Positions 1-10,822 of a DNA stretch of 64,000 bases are shown here, piece after piece. The DNA comes from Telopea speciosissima. Its lineage: Eukaryota > Streptophyta > Magnoliopsida > Proteales > Proteaceae. Below the pieces are notes generated by a model. It was given only the letters and a program-made list of their open reading frames with translations. It searched no databases and was not told the origin of the DNA. Made by a program: the position numbers and the translations under genes. Position 1 is the stretch's first letter. Each line of letters begins with the position of its first letter. The stretch spans positions 11,421,563 through 11,485,562 of the forward strand of contig NC_057922.1 in the NCBI RefSeq assembly GCF_018873765.1, in the 5' to 3' direction.

Positions 1-1054
1 ACTGCTTTCAATCGATTTTGACTGATTCCAATCGAATTCAACTCTGACTGATTCTATTCCATTTTCAACTGATTTTAACTGATTCCAATCAACATGGCGG
101 ATTCAAATTGGAATCAACACTGACCGATTCGTTTCCGATTCCATTTTATTAAATCTTGTACCACATGGTTTCGGTCTACAAGTAACTCTGGTTGAGAAAA
201 CCTCCATTCCCCCACTCCATTAAAATATGCAGATCATGATTTTAAACTCTATTTGTGACAATCGTTGCAGAATTGAGTTTGCTTAATAAGTCAACCGCTC
301 TTATATAGGTTGCTACTTGCTAGTGATTGTATATTGGTTTCTCCTTGGATCACTCTGCATTAGATTTCGTGAAGCCATGTTTAATTGGGCTTAAAGTCAA
401 AACAAACTTTTCTAATATTGTTACCTTGAATTAATCATCATTAAACAAATGTTTTACATGAACTGGATGGATTTCAAATTTCCAATAAGTGAAAGGAGAA
501 GATTCAAGATATGCATTAAGGGTTGACCCAATCCGGTTTATTCAAAAAAATGTGGCCAATTGAACAAAAACCAATCTATTACAACAGATCCAAAACCAGA
601 AGAATAGTATATTAAAGGAAGAGGATTCTCTCACTAAGCTGATCATGTCATTTAGAAGGAAGGAGATAGACACAAAAGTGTAAATTAAAGTGAACAGACC
701 ATTGATACGGAGGCTTCAAATTCCGAAGCTAAAAGTCAAGGGGTGAAAAAAAAAATCTATAGAATTGAATGGTGATGGTTTCCTTCCTATGAGCCCATCA
801 TATATAAGTATTGGTCTAATGGCCACCAACCTGCAGAGAATTTTTAGGTGAAAATGATTTTATTATGAAGCAAGAAGGGGCAAGGTGTTAGATGAGACTC
901 ACTTATTCTGAGTCCCAAATTTATTTAATTAACTAACTGCATGTGTGAAAGAGATTGTGGGAGTTGTGTGCTTGAAGCTTTCTATTTAGGTGGTTACAGA
1001 AACCAAGTTTACCTACCAAAGTCAGTCTCATAGATGGTTGATGCTTCAAAAAAT
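1..1054. other. AT-rich non-coding DNA
   Basis: No open frame of note on either strand. The first 150 bases repeat a degenerate motif of the type tgattccaat / gattccattt, which resembles the arm of a non-autonomous hAT-type element cut by the window edge. Nothing else was recognised. Confidence 0.4.
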
Positions 1055-1228
1055 CGCGTAAACTTTTGGTCTATAATTATTAGTGTGGTCTACGCCAATA
1101 CGCTCATGTGTTCATGTCTCTTCTCCTCAAAATAAGGGGGTAAATGTGTCTTTTCATGTAGGGAAGAGAGAGATAAACTCATGGGACTAATGGTATAGGC
1201 CACATTCCCAAACAGAGATTTTCTTCCC
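1055..1228. mobile_element. Degenerate copy of Mutator-like MITE family 2
   Basis: Inverted repeat about 170 bases long related to the copies at 7234 and 16506. The shared core reads gtgtggtctacgccaatacg on the left and the complementary ggtataggccacattccc on the right, around a centre containing ataagggggt. The right end (ttcttccc) is followed by ttattgtaa. The left terminus is too diverged to show a matching target duplication. Confidence 0.6.
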
Positions 1229-2209
1229 TTATTGTAAATAGGCAAAAAGGGTTTGTACACAGGACCTAGGATGGGACAAAAACACCCCTATTTAATGAAT
1301 CGTCAATGCAGGGAAGCTCCTGTGCACCAATTCCTTCCACTTGAATATAAAAGGAATATGACATATTTAGGAATCACAAGATAAATATAAGTCATTCATT
1401 TTTACGAATTGCCTATTCTTATTCACAGTTGGGGGACTACAAAGTAATGTTTAGAGTATTGGTATAGATGCATGGATGTACCTGGGTTGCTTGCTAATAT
1501 AAGGACACAAATCTGGCGAGACCGGGTGTCGATCTTTCTCTCAAAAATTTATTAGCATAAATGTAGTAATGAGTGTCTACCACTACTTACTCACACTTTT
1601 TTAAAACCTACATGGATTGATTATTTGGTGAGCGGATCATTGGGGTAGACGGGGAATTCCTTTTAGTATTGACAATAATTGAACTTGCTGATTTATCTCA
1701 ATCATATGACCCACAATTAATGATATTTTTTTCTTTTATTTTTCATTAGTCTCTAGGGTTTCTTTAGTTTTTTAAGTAGTGTTTAGAATATTATAATGAG
1801 ACATAAATACATTAGATTTGTCTAAATTTGGGGATCAAGTGAGCAGGGCTTGGGTTGGGACATTGAAAAACTTTGAACAAAATATTTGAGCCCGACCCCA
1901 TTAAATTATATGCAAATAAGAAATATTAATAATCTCATTCCATATTATACAACCCAAATTGAGCTTTTAAATTGCCTTCAGATTATAAATTGATTAATTT
2001 TCACTTCTTTTATAAAAAATTAAAAAAAAAAGCATTAAAAAACAAACAAATGGGAGTCTACAAGTCACCTACACCATTCATCAATTGAGGGGGGAAAAAA
2101 CAGTTCTCACAATAGAAATATCTACCTAACCTTAGAACATAAGTACCTACATGATTGTATTTTTATTTGGGGAAACAAAAGTTTTGTCATTAGCTCTAAT
2201 GGGATGGTC
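1229..2209. other. Non-coding, nothing recognised
   Basis: AT-rich sequence without coding potential. A tRNA-like B-box (gaccgggtgtcgatctt near 1521) is visible, but no A-box or tail was found to support a SINE. Confidence 0.3.
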
Positions 2210-2690
2210 GCCACTATTTTCAATCATTTTTTTGCTATGTGGAGAAATGATTCAATCATTCTAAATTCCATCCCCCCACCCGCACTGCACACTTTTGTTT
2301 TGGTACCTCTTGTGTAAGTCATAGGATCTTTATCACCACCAGTTACTTGTCCGGCCAGTTTCCCAATTCCTCTAACAAGGGGGGACTGTAATGACCACCC
2401 TACCCCTGCCCAAACACTCTATCCTAATGAGGTCCACCATCCCCTATTAGAGGAACTGGAAAACTGTGCCGGGTAGAAAATTGGAGGAGATAATTTTTCG
2501 TAAGTCGTATGCAACAAAGTTCAAATGGAGGCTAATTGCATAGCCCATAATCTGGCAAGAGAGGCCCTCTCTTAGTGAATTGACAGCATGACATAATTCC
2601 GTTCTTTGGCTTTATACTCTCTGTGTAAATGAAGCCTTGGGTCTCACTTATCAATAAATTTATTCTTTACCAAAAAAAAATAAAATTCAA
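2210..2690 (+). mobile_element. LINE 3'-end remnant, plus strand
   Basis: A short stretch at about 2520-2575 translates as KFKWRLIA and, in another frame, as ANCIAHNLAREALS, the ending typical of the RNase H domain of plant L1-type LINEs. It is followed by a roughly 90-base tail and an A-rich end (2669-2685). The left part (about 2237-2312) reads MWRNDSIILNSIPPPALHTF in one frame. The remnant is split by the short element at 2324-2499, so that element arrived later. Confidence 0.5.
2324..2499. mobile_element. Mutator-like MITE family 1, copy A
   Basis: A 176-base element with terminal inverted repeats of about 50 bases. The left end starts ggatctttatc and the right end finishes gagataatttttc; both carry the cctctaa / ttagagg inner boundary of the repeat. 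It is flanked by gtaagtcata (2314-2323) and gtaagtcgta (2500-2509), a 10-base target duplication with one mismatch. Long inverted repeats plus a 9-10-base duplication are the mark of Mutator-type insertion. It has no coding capacity, so it depended on a transposase elsewhere. Confidence 0.85.
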
Positions 2691-2936
2691 ATCGACCGAT
2701 TAATACAATTAGATTTTTGAAAAATAATAAGTCAAGTTTTTTGGAGTGAACAGAATGTTCACAAAATTTAGGTGCTAAAGAAACTGCCACTTGATGGATA
2801 TAGTCGATGTGATCCCCTTTTTATTGAAAGATATTTAATCCAAATTTATATAAAAATTTAAATGGGAAGTCTCAAGCATAATTGGCTAGTTTGTGTTTCG
2901 CTTTGTTTTTTAAACAAAATACATTATTTACAATTT

Positions 2937-4143
2937 CTTTTTTTTTTTTTTTTGGTAATCGGGGATATTACTGATGAAGGGGATGTGTACAGCCAGTAGC
3001 TTCAGTCACACATAGCTCCTGAAACCACCGAATGGAATTTGGCCAATCTGTCACGCACACAAGAGACAGTGCCTTCCTTGCCAGTGTATCTGAGACAACA
3101 TTCATAGCCCTTGGAACAAACGAAAAAGCCACAGAAGAAAAAGAAGTTGAAAGCCTGATCACATCAGCTACCAGGTCCTCCACCTCCCAAATCGGGGATT
3201 TCCTGCCTTCGATAAACAAGACTACATCCATGCTGTCGGTCTCTACATCGATGTGCTCTATGTCCAACTCCAAAGCTGTAGTCAAAGCACTGCGAATTGC
3301 AAGAACCTCCCCTTGAATAATAGTTCCAAAGTGATGCGGGATGGATCGCGCCTTGTAATGAGCACTAGTGTGATCTCTAAAAATCAAGCCCAATCCACCT
3401 TTTGCTGAACCCTTTGGTAATGTTGCATCACAGTTTACCTTGATCACACCCACCGGTGGGGGGTCCCAGTGGTGGCAAGCATGGGGGGTGCCTTCAGCCA
3501 TTACATAGGTTTGATCACCCAACTTTTGAGTTGCTGTTGCAAATTCCAGGTAAGCCTTTTTTGCAAAAAAAATAACCTCTGAAGGAGTCCACTCCTTACC
3601 ATTGAAAGCCAACTTATTTCGAGCTCGTCACAGATACCAACAGAGAAAAGAGGCTCTTGAAAGAGAATCACGAGCTTTCCTCTTGTCCTGCTTGAACCAA
3701 ACATCCCAGCTCTAAATCCAATCAGCCAGCAGAGGCATATCATCTGGGGGGGAGAATTGCAGGGGGTTCCCAAACCACACACTTCGCGCGAAAGGGCAAT
3801 CGAAAAGAATATGGTCACCAGACTCAAGAGATGCACCGCATCTCAATCAACTAGGGTCAATATTGACCTGCCGAGCAATCAAACCCGCACCTGTGGTCAA
3901 GGCTTCATTACAGGTTCGCCAAAGGAATGATTTGATCTTCGGTAGGGTTTGGATAGCCCAAATACGATTCCACACCGCTTCTTGGATTTGCTCCCAATGC
4001 CGAGATCTGGACGTTGAAGCCCTAGTCCAGTGGTCCTCCTCCTCCTTCCTTGCAAGCAGTCGATAGGCCATATACTTGTAGAGTGTTGCATTAATTCCTA
4101 ATGCCAAGTACATGTTAGGCCATATACTTGTAGAGTGCTGCAT
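2937..4143 (-). mobile_element. LINE remnant: zinc-binding RT region plus RNase H
   Basis: Minus-strand remains of an L1-type LINE. At 3847-4143 the frame gives a zf-RVT-like stretch (WNRIWAIQTLPKIKSFLWRT). After a frameshift near 3846 it continues with CGASLESGDHILFDCPFARS, keeping the conserved Cys and His residues. At 2968-3612 lies a 214-residue RNase H-like domain (VNCDATLPKGSAKGGLGLIF, then ETDSMDV and the final VSDTLARKAL). The poly(T) run at 2937-2954 is the reverse complement of the LINE poly(A) tail. A stop codon and at least two frame changes make it non-functional, and the RT core is missing (5'-truncated). Confidence 0.85.
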
Positions 4144-4155
4144 TAATTCCTTGTG
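4065..4155. repeat. 52-base tandem duplication at the LINE 5' break
   Basis: The string ggccatatacttgtagagtg occurs at about 4066 and again at 4118, giving two copies with period 52 at the broken end of the LINE remnant. Confidence 0.8.
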
Positions 4156-5213
4156 CTATCATATCTTACTATATGAATCCCTTTCTCTTACTATCGTCTA
4201 TGTAAGGGGATTAAGACTGTAAGAGCATGTTACTTTATTAATTATGATTTTATCTATGATCTTAAATTTTGTCGCGTAATTTCAAAAGCATTACATTGTG
4301 ATAAAATCAAATTAAATTAAAAATTAAGGCTAATTAATGACTAGATGATAAGGATGTGTCCGAGAAAAAAAATTGGTTTGTCACATGGCAGATTATAACA
4401 TGGAATTTAGAGTGGCTTACTATAGGCCAAAGAAACCCCTCCAACATACAAATCCATAGTTGAAAAAAAGTGACTTACTAAAATATGGAAAGTGAATAAC
4501 CATTATGTTATTTTCAAAAGTTATCATTGTCCATGTAAGATGACAAAATTACACCTATATTAAATAACTCTTTAAACCAAAGGACAAAATAATAATAATG
4601 TTATTCTATTAAGTAACCCCTTTTCTTTACCCAAAATAAAAACAAAAAAATAAAGTAATAGAGTGGTTGAAAACTGGCAAATTTGGTAGTGATACCTAGA
4701 AGTTGAGATTGTTACAGATCTTGTTGCCTGTGGCAATATTGGACGACAAGATTAGAACAACCATCATTTTCTGATAGACCTGTCAAGATTGACCTGGTCT
4801 AGTTAGTTAGGGTCTATATGGTTTTTTTTAATATATTTATGGTTGCTAATTATTCTAATGGGTTTAGGTTGGTTTTGAATTAAAAAAAAGAAAAAACCAA
4901 CAATGCCCATCCCACCCTGCCAACTACGCAAAATTTGATGCTTGTGTTGCAAAATAAGGTTTCTGTCTTTTCTTGAAAAAAAAATTTTGAAACCATGAAT
5001 AAATCTCCATGTAATCTTAGGGTAATCGATCAACCTTACAAGAAAACTGTTCTTAATTTTACCGGAGGATCCTCAAGTGCAGAATCCTTTAAGGGAAACC
5101 AGCTCTTGTCCAAGCTCACAACTACATGGAACAAGACAGCCTCTTGCGTAAGAATGCTCAAGTTAGGGTTCCAAACCTAAATAATGCAACCAGAGAGAGA
5201 GAGATCATGCAAC

Positions 5214-5245
<32 letters not shown>

Positions 5246-5385
5246 AAGAGAGGTATTAAATATTGGGAAGGCGTTCTTTGTCTGGGAGCATGATCCATGT
5301 GCTAGTGCGGAAGCATTAGTTTAGGTGGCATTTTCGTCTTTTATGGGGTGGAGTAGTCATTTTGCCTCTTTTTTGATTAAGCATA
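4156..5385. other. Non-coding with GA microsatellite
   Basis: No gene seen. A (GA)n microsatellite lies at about 5203-5252. The stretch from 5265 (gttctttgtctgggagcatg) resembles one arm of the family-2 short elements but lacks the partner arm. Confidence 0.4.
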
Positions 5386-5393
5386 AGGAGTAC

Positions 5394-6868
5394 TAGGGCT
5401 ACAACAGGGTCGGGCTTTTTAAAACCCTAGCCCAACCCTGAATCCCCTTAGCTCGGCCTAGACTCGCCCTGACCCTGACTAAGGGCCTAAAAACCCTAAC
5501 CCTGACCCTGACCCTGACGGGCCAAACCCACCCTGATTGGGCCGGGCTTGGCCTATTGACCCTGACCCTGACCTTGACCCTGGCCCTAACCCTGACCCTG
5601 ACCCTAACCCTGATAGACTATATGCTTTCATTGTATAGAGTGCAAACAGACTATATCTATAAGCCATGACCACGCATGCTTTCACACAAGCCATGACCAC
5701 ACATGTTTTCACACAAGTAGGTAGCACTCTCTCATTTTATGATATAAAGTTATAAAATTTTCATTATCAAATAAAAACATGCTTTACCTGCTAACTGGTA
5801 TAGAAAAATAAATTTAATGAAAGTAAACCAAACTCTAACTGTTAATACTTTTATAATTATAACTATAACAATCAAATAATGAAAATTTTCAACAAAAAAT
5901 ATTGTTGTTGTCAAATGAATGATCAACATAATAGCAAATACTAACAATGACACTCGCTCCAACTGCAAATTTTATCCCATTACTCACGACAAATCTAATT
6001 AATTTCAAACCTACTTGTCAACAGGTAATAAGTTATCTAGTTTTTACATTAAAAAAATTCTATCAATGTAATATCTCCAACAATAAACAAACATTTCAAA
6101 ATAAATCGCATACAAAATATGCCAAATTTTGACTCAACAATTCTTCAAATGGGAAAGACTAAAGAGTACTCCCTTGAATGTGGAGATTTGCTTCTCTTTT
6201 ATTTGGTTTTTTTTTTTTTTGCACAAAATATTTTGCAGCATGTTGGAATAATTGTCTCCATCTAAGAATTAATTAATTTGATTTTTGCTTTGCATTGTGA
6301 TGTTGCTTTGCATTTGTACTTAAGAGGTCAAATTTTTTCTTGTGTCCCCCTCAGACCTCTAATACCTCTCAGTCACTCACTCTCAACCTTTTATTTGTTC
6401 AATGAATTTATACATTAATCCTTCCTAATCCTGATTATAGATTATATAATATATATAATGTACTTAAAAGTCTAATTTATGAACCCTTGTTAGTTGTTAT
6501 TTGTTACATTAATAATTTTTTATATAATATAATATCATATTATCATTATACATAATCAGGTTCAAAATCAGGGTCTAGATCAGGGTCATCATCAGGGCAA
6601 AGATCAGGGTCAAAATCAGGGTCAAGATCAGGTCCAAGTTCAGGGTCAAAATCAGGGCCAAACTCAGAGTCAAAAATCAGGACCAAAATCAAGGTCGGGC
6701 TGAGCCCGAGGCCTCAACCCGGACCCGACCAGACTTGACCCAAACTCAGGGCTAGGCATTTCTGACCCTAACCCGCCCTCAAGGCTAGAAATCTTTAGCC
6801 CAGGCCCTGTTCGGGCTCAAGGCAGGCCAGGGCGGGTTCGGGTTAACAGAGCCAAACTTGCACCCCTA
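5394..6868. mobile_element. Non-autonomous hAT-type element with inverted minisatellite arms
   Basis: A 1475-base element. Its left end reads tagggctacaa and its right end, read inward, taggggtgcaa. It is flanked by aggagtac (5386-5393) and aggggtac (6869-6876), an 8-base duplication with one mismatch, as expected for hAT insertion. The left arm (5480-5615) is an array of the hexamer-like unit accctg/ccctga. The right arm (6555-6690) is the opposite-strand array atcagggtca. The AT-rich middle has no coding capacity. Confidence 0.75.
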
Positions 6869-7233
6869 AGGGGTACGTTCCCAAAGAGAGTTATTTTTCC
6901 TTTGAATAATTAACATCTATGTATCCATAACTAAACTTGACAAGATGTGAGATCCCATTGGATAATTCACCTTTTGTTTCTTTGTTCAACAATGTTTCTA
7001 AAACCATTTATATGTGAGGACACTTAAAAGTGGATATACCAGTTAAGTACTAAAAAAATAGTTTTATTATAATTCAGTCTATCCACTTGCAATATCGCAT
7101 AATCGACCAACAAGTATGGAAATTATTGTTGTTAACACCCTAGCTAGATCATCGAAATGTCGTATTCAAATAATATGAGCAATTGATTGGACATAAAACT
7201 GTTTCTAAAACTTTATGATAATAATTATTAATA

Positions 7234-7401
7234 GGGAAGCAGTTTTTGTACGGGAGTGTGGCCTACGCCAGCACTCCCATGTGTCTATCTCTCTCCTCCT
7301 TAAAACAAGGGGTTAGAGGTGTCTTTTCACATGGGTAGGAGAGAGATAGACTCATGGGAGTGTTGGCATAGGCCACACTCCCGGACAAAGAACTTTTTTC
7401 C
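7234..7401. mobile_element. Mutator-like MITE family 2, best copy
   Basis: A 168-base element whose two ends form inverted repeats of about 65 bases, leaving only a short loop. Left end gggaagcagtttttg, right end gaacttttttcc. It is flanked by a perfect 9-base duplication ttattaata (7225-7233 and 7402-7410). The inner repeat carries gggagtgtggcctacgcc. No coding capacity. Confidence 0.88.
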
Positions 7402-7410
7402 TTATTAATA

Positions 7411-9200
7411 CTATAATAATGTTTTAAATCCTCTTGTAAACTATTAAAAAATTATACCATTGAGCTTAGAACTTTTGTTCAATCATGCTCAGATAATCTT
7501 TTTTAGAATATTCACTCTAATACGAGAAATAGATTCATTATCAAGCGTCTTTTTCATTCATAGGTACATAATCATGAACCTAACTAGTGCATTGATATAT
7601 TATATATAGTCTTTCGATCCACCGCTAATACACCAAAGCCCATAATACTTTACTATAACAATAAGGACCTCTTCTACCAAAAAAAAAAAAAAACAATAAG
7701 GACCTCTCGGGTGTGAAGACCAATTGCAAACTATTATTGAGAATCTTGATCTTAAATAACTAACAATAAACCATTTTAAGAGAATTTCCAAGTGATCCAA
7801 TTCAATATACATGGATATTTATACTCACACTTATATTTAGAATCATCATGTCCAAGAATACACTATATAATAACTATAAAAATAGAATGCCCAGTTCCAT
7901 TCCTTTTTTTTTTTTTTTTTTTTTTAAATAAAACAGTTCCATTCCTCTTTGTGAACAATTTAAGGTAAAAATCTAAGAAGAAACAACCAATATCATGCAA
8001 ATTAAGTAATATTGAATTTCTAAATTTAGGGGTTTTTAGGGGTAAAGATTTGGTTTGATGGACTCATCAAATCCAACTGGTTGTCCATCACTATTACAGT
8101 ATTACTCTTCCCTCCATTATGGATGATAAAGTCGTTTTTATCATGGAATCTCTATCTACCACGTGGGTTTTTTAAAGGAAAAAACCCTTCTGTTGAATCA
8201 AAAGAAAGATCATATCAGAACTCATCAAAGAGGAAGAAAATAGCTCTTCCAAAAATAATTTGAACAAGACAACCTCTAAACAAAATAAAGCCAACTATGC
8301 ACTAAAGAGAACATTCTTTGGAGGGGCAAAAACAAGATGGAAGGGAAAAAAAACTCTAATGCTTACAACCAAATTACTTTGCAATCAATTAGACCTAAAA
8401 GAAGCAATATTCATGATATTCTAAACAATGTTACAAGCATCCAAAAAACACATCATCATCCATATTAAGGTCCAAATCCAAGGTAATCTTTCAATTGTAT
8501 TTCTTAATTGTTTGTGATTGAAAATTGACTAGACTATCAAAAAAATTTTAGACCAGTGAGATGCATGTTCCATATCTCCAAGCAAGCTGCCATGTGAAAT
8601 TTTAGGTGCAAACATGCAAATGTTACATTAATCATTTTTTCTTTTCTTTTCCTATTCAGTGAGACGTGGGGAAATACAATCCCAACTCCCAACAAATCAG
8701 TTGTTCCACAATGAATCAATTTTGGGGAAGAATTTTCTATCTAGGAGAGTGGATCCTGCACCAGCATGAGGACCAATGGGAGCACATGTGAAAGCATTAA
8801 CATGGATAAGATTTTCGCCTTTTACCACGATGGTCATTTTCGCCCCTTCTTGTGTCTGGATTCAGGAGCTACCCTCCAAATATAGTCCTTTTTCCCATCA
8901 AATATATACATGTAATTAGCAGCTTTTTTTCCCCCCAATGCTCTTATTTTAGGCTACGTTTGGTATGGATGCTTGGAATATCCTCTAGCCTCATAACGCA
9001 TTTCAAAAATATCTTACCAAACGCATGAGATGCTCGTTTTAGTACGAAACTATCTCATCATTTCTGTGCTCCCTGCGCCACTGGCTCAACAACCCTCGAG
9101 CGAAGCTTCGTGGGATGTAATGGGAGTAGAACGAAAGAGCATAAAATTCTGCAATCGAGTCCCACCGCATTTAATCCTGAGACCTAATCTGCAAATTCCT
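7411..9200. other. Non-coding, mostly unrecognised
   Basis: AT-rich sequence with a poly(A) run at 7679 and a poly(T) run of about 22 at 7904. Around 8730-8890 a stretch (tctaggagagtggatcctgc ... ttcttgtgtctggattcagg) resembles stretches near 5280 and 18600 and may be another short element family. No gene supported. Confidence 0.35.
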
Positions 9201-9229
9201 CCTAGAAATTAATAATGTGGCACATTGGT

Positions 9230-9470
9230 TAAGGTATCGCGGTATCAGACGTAGATTGGCTGTATCTGGTGATTCAGATCAGTATCGGCACAGGCCGATC
9301 CCGTATCGGGGAATGGTACGGACTACGGACCGGAGGTAAAAGTGTGAAGCTGTTAAAAATTCAATTTTTTAAGAAAATCAGGGGTATAAATGTCCGACCA
9401 ATACCAATGTATCGTATCAGGTTCCGGGATGGGCGATACCTATCGTGCACTAATACTTGGCGTGGCATTC
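9230..9470. mobile_element. Possible short element of the GGTATCG type
   Basis: The block begins ggttaaggtatcgcggtatc and ends gggcgatacctatcgtgcac, so the ends are roughly inverted. It shares the ggtatcg-rich make-up of the block at 38467. No target duplication could be assigned. Confidence 0.35.
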
Positions 9471-10822
9471 TGTCGGTGAACTTTTTTTCTCCCAGACCAT
9501 AATCCTCCATCTTTTAACCCTCTTTCCTCGCTGCTTCACTTCCTTTACCTAGTCAAAAGTCAAACAGGTTGTTACCAAACCCCGAAAAAGTACAAAAGTA
9601 CAAAAGCAAAAAAGCTCTTCTTCACGTAATAGGAATCTCTCTCCCATCTAGGAGTTAGGCTTTACTTATCTCCCCGTTCAAATATTGAGTCTCGCCCAAT
9701 CCAAAGTGACTGCTCTATCACATGTGCTGTGACCCGCATCTTTGTGGGGTTTAGAGTTTAGACTTCTGGAGTGCTAAACTAATGCTAAAATTCCAACTGT
9801 CACGCAATGGGTGACAGTTGGTTCTATACTCATCGATCTAATGGTTGATATTGCATTGATCCAACGCCTAGAATTGTTGAATTTGCGTGGAATTCTGGAC
9901 ATCGGTGGCCAATCCAAGTATCGAACCCACCTCGACCTCGTCCATGCCGTTATAATCCAATCCAGTGTGGCTCGCCAGTGCCCTAACCCAAGAAATCCAG
10001 TACGGATAACACCAGTGATGGGAAGAGAGACCATAGGGCCCACCCGACGCAAGCTAATTGACTTGCTCCTCTGCCGTACCTCACTCACAAGAAGTCTCAA
10101 GGCCAGAAGCACCAGTTTTGCTAGCTTAGTTATTTTCCATCCAACCACCAAAGCTCCTACCCTGTAATTTCACGGGTTTGATATGGTCCCCTTCAATTGA
10201 GGAGGACGGACAGGAGTATGGTCGATGGGCCCACGTCGTAATTCATAATCAAGACCCAGGTCCATCAAGCCTTATACTTGATGATTGACAATTTCACACG
10301 CCTTCCTCCCTTCAACCCTCCCCACAGCCTGTTAGACATTAAAATAGGGTTTAACACACTTGACAAGAGTCCGAGATAAAATCAACCAGGTTAAGAAAAC
10401 TAGAAAGTGAAGAACAAAATTGCCAAACTGGATTCCAAGTGTTCCCATAAACAGATACTCAAGATCTGATCCTCCACTATTAATTACACTTTTATCTGTA
10501 AAATATTCCGAGAAAAGGAGACAGAAAAAAGGGAAGTAATGAGGGTTAGCCCCAAAGAATTGTGGACGAATGTAGAAACCTGAATGGAAAAAAAGAAAAG
10601 AATCTATCTATCTATAAACTAATCGTTAGGGTCTCTACACTACCCTCAGTACCTTCTCCATGACGACTCTTTATATGTACAGTTATGCTCGCCCAATATG
10701 GTTAAACCATCATCTTTTACTGAGCGAAGTAGCAATTACTGATATTGAGCCGCCTTATCAAATGCACCAGCTTTAATTGCAAAAGCAGAGCTGGAGAAGA
10801 TCCATAAAAAAACTTCTCTTCC
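9471..10822. other. Intergenic, downstream of the EAR-motif gene
   Basis: Contains one perfect 11-base stem (ccaactgtcac / gtgacagttgg, about 9792-9820). Open frames exist on both strands at 9774-10170 but resemble no known protein and are probably chance. The 3' untranslated end of the minus-strand gene must lie in the last few hundred bases. Confidence 0.35.

Noticed and set aside
1500-1545. tRNA-like or SINE fragment (gcgagaccgggtgtcgatct)
   Set aside because: Only a B-box-like string; no A-box, acceptor stem or tail.
5480-5615. Interstitial telomere array
   Set aside because: Most units are ccctga and not the plant telomere unit ccctaaa; it is better explained as a hAT-element arm because the complementary array sits at the other end.
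5479-5727. 82-residue Gly/Ser-rich frame (SGLGSGSGLGPGSRSG)
   Set aside because: A direct translation of the ccctga minisatellite, not a protein.
9774-10167. Two overlapping frames of 118-125 residues on opposite strands
   Set aside because: No recognisable domain, no splice context; probably chance in a locally GC-richer patch.
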